From contig CALWMT010000125.1 in the NCBI GenBank assembly GCA_944382045.1, forward strand, positions 1 through 7,511: a stretch of 7,511 nucleotides of DNA, given 5' to 3'. The translations under genes were made by a program, and so were the position numbers. The stretch's first letter is position 1. Every line of letters starts with the position of its first letter. Origin of the DNA: an uncultured Enterocloster sp. Its GTDB lineage: Bacteria; Bacillota; Clostridia; Lachnospirales; Lachnospiraceae. Below, in pieces: positions 5,259-7,511 of the stretch. Under the pieces are notes generated by a model. The model was not told where the DNA came from. It searched no databases and saw only the letters and a list, made by a program, of their open reading frames with translations.

Positions 5259-6080
5259 TCACTCCTTGATACCCGCACTCACAAAGCTGCTCATAAACTG
5301 CTTCTGAGCGACGAAGAAGGCTAAGAGCAGCGGAATGATGATGATAAAGGCAGCGGCACACACATTTGCCCACTGCATATTTGCCTCCTTTGACTTGGCA
5401 AAAATCGCCAGGCCAACGGTGAGAGTGCGGTTCTCCGGTGAATTCGTCACGATCAGGGGCCACAGGTAGTTGTTCCAGTGGTAGCTGACGGAAATTACCG
5501 CAAAGGACAGGTAGGCCGGCTTGGCGCAGGGCATATACACCCGCCAGATGGTCTGCCAGGTGTTGGCGCCGTCAATCTTTGCCGCCTCTGCCAGGGCCTT
5601 GGGGATGGACTTAAAATGCTGGCGAAGAAGGAAAATCGCCAGGGCGCTTCCGTAGAAGGGAAGCATCATGCCCACCTTGGTGTCGATGAGCTTCATCTCC
5701 GACAGCGTCATAAAGTTGGGGGTGATCAGAACATCGTTGGGGATGATGATCTGCATGAAAATCACCGCGAACACGATGGAGGACCCCTTGAAGTTCATAA
5801 CGCCCAGGGCGTAGGCCGCCAGGGTGGAGGTGACAAACTGCACGGCGAAGGTGCACACCACCAGGGTCAGTGTATTCAGATAATAGGTCCCGAAGGGAAT
5901 TGCGTTCCACACGTATTTGATATTTTCCAGGGTGAACGCTGTGGTCGGGAACAGAGTCATATGGAAGGAGGGCTCTGAAAATGCGGTTCCAATCAGCCAG
6001 ATGAGGGGTATAAGCCACAGCAGGCCTAAGGCCACCGCAAAGATGGTAATTCCCGTTCCGATCATTCGTTTGCGCTGCAT
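5259..6080 (-). CDS. Carbohydrate ABC transporter permease, UgpE/MalG type
   Basis: Second inner-membrane permease of a CUT1-type importer, 273 residues with six predicted membrane segments. The cytoplasmic EAA loop that docks the ATPase is clear at about 165-184 (EAAKIDGANTWQTIWRVYMP). HWNNYLWPLIVT and the last segment ending in VAQKQFMSSFVSAGIKE closely recall UgpE, the glycerol-3-phosphate/glycerophosphodiester permease. Family 1 sugar permeases share much of this pattern, so the substrate is not settled. ATG 6080 follows a strong AAAGGAGG that overlaps the TAA of the upstream permease gene (13-nt gap), which suggests coupled translation and balanced amounts of the two subunits. No frameshift or missing motif is seen. 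Confidence 0.93.
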   Translation of the reverse strand: MQRKRMIGTGITIFAVALGLLWLIPLIWLIGTAFSEPSFHMTLFPTTAFTLENIKYVWNAIPFGTYYLNTLTLVVCTFAVQFVTSTLAAYALGVMNFKGSSIVFAVIFMQIIIPNDVLITPNFMTLSEMKLIDTKVGMMLPFYGSALAIFLLRQHFKSIPKALAEAAKIDGANTWQTIWRVYMPCAKPAYLSFAVISVSYHWNNYLWPLIVTNSPENRTLTVGLAIFAKSKEANMQWANVCAAAFIIIIPLLLAFFVAQKQFMSSFVSAGIKE

Positions 6081-6093
6081 ACTTCCGCCTCCT

Positions 6094-6996
6094 TTAATTA
6101 TAGTGGATCTTCTTATCCTGGCTTAAGAACCTGGGCAGTGCCACGATCATAAGGAGGACAAGCATAACCGTTGTCAGTGCTGAGGACACGCCGTAGTTGA
6201 AGTTCGTGAAGCCCTGCTGATAAATATAGTAGAGAAGCAGGGTGGACGCGTTGTTGGGCGCTCCCTCGGTCATGATTACCACGTGGTCCACCAGCTTGAA
6301 GCTGTTGGTCAGGGCGATGGTGGACACAAAAAGGAAGGTGGGCGCAAGAAGCGGCAGGGTGATCTTGCGGAAAATGGTCCAGGAGTCCGCGCCGTCAATG
6401 CGGGCCGCCTCGTTCACCTCGTCGGAGATGCTCTGGATTCCGGACAGGAAGAATACCATCAGATATCCCGCCTCCTTCCACACATACATGAAGGCCATGG
6501 CCGGAAGCACCGTCTTCTTGCTGGAGAGCACATTCATGGGCTCAAGGCCCAGGCTCTGCAGCATCTGGTCAAAGAGGCCGTTCTTGGCCATATAGATGAA
6601 CATCCAGATACTGGCAATGGCGATCATGGGCATAACCACCGGATAAAAATAGGCAGTCCGCACAAAGCCGGTCATCCGGCTCCTGCGGTTCACAATGGTG
6701 GCCAAAAACAGGCCCACCACCATGCTGGGAACAATGGTAATCAGGGCGAAGTAAAGGGTATTTCCCATGACCTTCCAGAACAGGGAGGATCCCGCCAGAT
6801 TAATATAGTTCTCCAGGCCGATAAATTCTGGTGCCTGCATACCCAGACGGTACTTCGTAAGGCTCAAGTACACGCTGCGGAAAATTGGGTATACGGTAAA
6901 GATCAGCATGAATATCAGGGAAGGTGCTACGAGGAGCCAGGCAACCACATTGTTGCGCACCTCTCTCTGTTTTTTCGAATACGTTTTTGTTTTCAT
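6094..6996 (-). CDS. Carbohydrate ABC transporter permease, UgpA/MalF type
   Basis: First inner-membrane permease, 300 residues, with a basic N-terminus (KTKTYSKKQREVRNN) and six predicted membrane segments starting at VVAWLLVAPSLIFMLIFTVY. The EAA loop is at about 196-219 (EAARIDGADSWTIFRKITLP). The segment GLENYINL, the length and the absence of the large periplasmic loop of MalF point to a UgpA-like member of the CUT1 group. It would form a heterodimer with the permease encoded 13 nt downstream. ATG 6996 has a modest AGAGGG 8 nt upstream, weaker than the sites of the following genes. The 164-nt gap to the binding-protein gene holds strong RNA structure, so this gene may be made at lower level than the binding protein. 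Confidence 0.93.
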   Translation of the reverse strand: MKTKTYSKKQREVRNNVVAWLLVAPSLIFMLIFTVYPIFRSVYLSLTKYRLGMQAPEFIGLENYINLAGSSLFWKVMGNTLYFALITIVPSMVVGLFLATIVNRRSRMTGFVRTAYFYPVVMPMIAIASIWMFIYMAKNGLFDQMLQSLGLEPMNVLSSKKTVLPAMAFMYVWKEAGYLMVFFLSGIQSISDEVNEAARIDGADSWTIFRKITLPLLAPTFLFVSTIALTNSFKLVDHVVIMTEGAPNNASTLLLYYIYQQGFTNFNYGVSSALTTVMLVLLMIVALPRFLSQDKKIHYN

Positions 6997-7015
6997 ATCT
7001 TTAACCCTCTAATCA

Positions 7016-7030
7016 TAGCAGTGGCTGCTA
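7016..7030 (-). other. Small hairpin before the permease ribosome site
   Basis: TAGCAG and CTGCTA pair over 6 bp around a 3-nt loop (7016-7021 with 7025-7030). On the minus strand it ends about 10 nt before the AGAGGG ribosome site of the ugpA-like gene. It could influence translation start, but it is short and may be chance. Confidence 0.3.
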
Positions 7031-7040
7031 AGGATAGAAG

Positions 7041-7107
7041 GAGGGCGTCTCCCGAAGGACCCGGGCCCACATAAGCTTGTGCGGGAGCCGCTTTCGGAAG
7101 CGCCCTC
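7041..7107 (-). other. Large stem-loop between binding-protein and permease genes
   Basis: On the minus strand GAGGGCG (7107-7101) pairs with CGCCCTC (7047-7041), and CTCCCG (7087-7082) with CGGGAG (7054-7049). Between the two stems on the 5' side, about 13 nt can fold into its own small hairpin (GCTT-CCGA-AAGC). No T run follows, so it is not a classic terminator. Similar structures after binding-protein genes in ABC operons protect the upstream mRNA from 3' decay or partly stop transcription, which raises binding protein over permease. That role is inferred here. Confidence 0.65.
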
Positions 7108-7160
7108 TTTCCATGAATAATTATGGTTAATATCCGGTACAGGCACTGCCTGCCCGTCTG

Positions 7161-7511
7161 TTACTGATACTCAGCAAGAATCTCGGTGGCCTGCTCCTGG
7201 GCTGCCGTCAGGGCCTCCTGAGGAGTAGCGTCTCCTACCACCGCTGCCTGAATGTTGTCGTTGAGCACTCTCCAGATCTCCGCCGCATTGTAGGTGGTGA
7301 GCTCGGGACCGGAGTAAGGAATCTGATCGTAAGCAACCTTGGCCTGAGGAAGCTCCTCATAGTAGTTCTTGATCAGGTCGGTCTCAAAGCAGGACTCTCT
7401 GGTAGCCACATAGCCGGTGTCCAGGGACCACTGGGCCGCTCTCTCGGTCTCGGTGGCAAACTTGATGAACTTCCACGCTGCCTGTACCCGATCCTCGGAA
7501 AGTCCGCTGGA
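7161..7511 (-). CDS. Extracellular solute-binding protein, family 1 (UgpB-like), C-terminal part
   Basis: The last 116 residues of a substrate-binding protein; the frame is open to the window edge, so the N-terminal part and signal peptide are not seen. The visible AAWKFIKFATETERAAQWSL followed by DTGYVATRES is the conserved C-terminal pattern of family 1 binding proteins (typical form: AAWEFIKF..., W....GY.P.R.S). The end, IWRVLNDNIQAAV and TPQEALTAAQEQATEILAEY, is the usual C-terminal helix pair. UgpB-like assignment rests on the following permeases. It would be a lipoprotein on the cell surface that hands its ligand to the two permeases. It is the first gene of the operon in view; promoter and any regulator lie outside. 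Confidence 0.92.
   Translation of the reverse strand, partial: SSGLSEDRVQAAWKFIKFATETERAAQWSLDTGYVATRESCFETDLIKNYYEELPQAKVAYDQIPYSGPELTTYNAAEIWRVLNDNIQAAVVGDATPQEALTAAQEQATEILAEYQ

Noticed and set aside
5478..5978. Plus-strand frame opposite the ugpE-like gene
   Set aside because: Low-complexity Gly/His/Gln sequence, antisense to conserved EAA-loop codons; no sign of real coding.
6283..7074. 263-codon plus-strand open frame opposite the ugpA-like gene
   Set aside because: Extreme His/Gly/Gln content and full overlap with a clear permease gene mark it as a shadow frame.
7140..7152. Palindrome CAGGCA-c-TGCCTG as an operator
   Set aside because: Only 6 bp per arm, lying just after a stop codon inside an operon; no promoter nearby, so a regulator site is not supported.

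Overview
The window reads as chromosome of an endospore-forming Clostridia bacterium, most likely Lachnospiraceae or a close relative. The grounds are a spoIIGA-sigE sporulation locus, a SleB/CwlJ-type wall hydrolase, strong AGGAGG-type ribosome binding sites, and GC-rich genes separated by one very AT-rich spacer. Apart from a fragment at the left edge, all genes lie on the minus strand, so transcription runs from high to low coordinates.

Right part (7511 down to 3825): a probable five-gene operon. It holds the 3' end of a family 1 extracellular sugar/glycerol-phosphate-type binding protein, two ABC permeases resembling UgpA and UgpE, a metallo-beta-lactamase-fold hydrolase, and an MgtC/SapB membrane protein. 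Gaps are 13, 32 and 19 nt, except for 164 nt after the binding-protein gene, where a large RNA stem-loop lies. Tandem hairpins close the unit between about 3793 and 3661. No ATPase gene is in view.

Middle part (3660 down to 1844): an AT-rich spacer carries a near-consensus vegetative promoter (TTGACT-17-TATAAT) for a membrane-anchored SleB/CwlJ-family hydrolase. A second promoter at the very end of that gene (TTGAGC-18-TATAAT) precedes a YhcH/NanQ-family cupin gene, which ends in a strong intrinsic terminator.

Left part (1803 down to 103): the spoIIG locus. The promoter has a perfect TATAAT placed 22 bp from a TTCGAC element that overlaps a Spo0A-box-like sequence, with a perfect 0A box further upstream; this matches the unusual spacing of the Bacillus subtilis spoIIG promoter. 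A 10-codon leader ORF overlaps the likely spoIIGA start as ATGA. spoIIGA encodes the membrane aspartic protease that activates pro-sigma-E, and sigE follows. The spoIIGA frame does not stop near sigE but runs 173 nt into it, which suggests a small frameshift near its end or an unusual long overlap. A short plus-strand coding fragment ends at 76, convergent with sigE.

I see no mobile element, CRISPR array, tRNA or rRNA. The genes are recognisable families; the less ordinary points are the spoIIGA 3' end, the spoIIG leader ORF, and the grouping of an MBL hydrolase and MgtC with a Ugp-like transporter.
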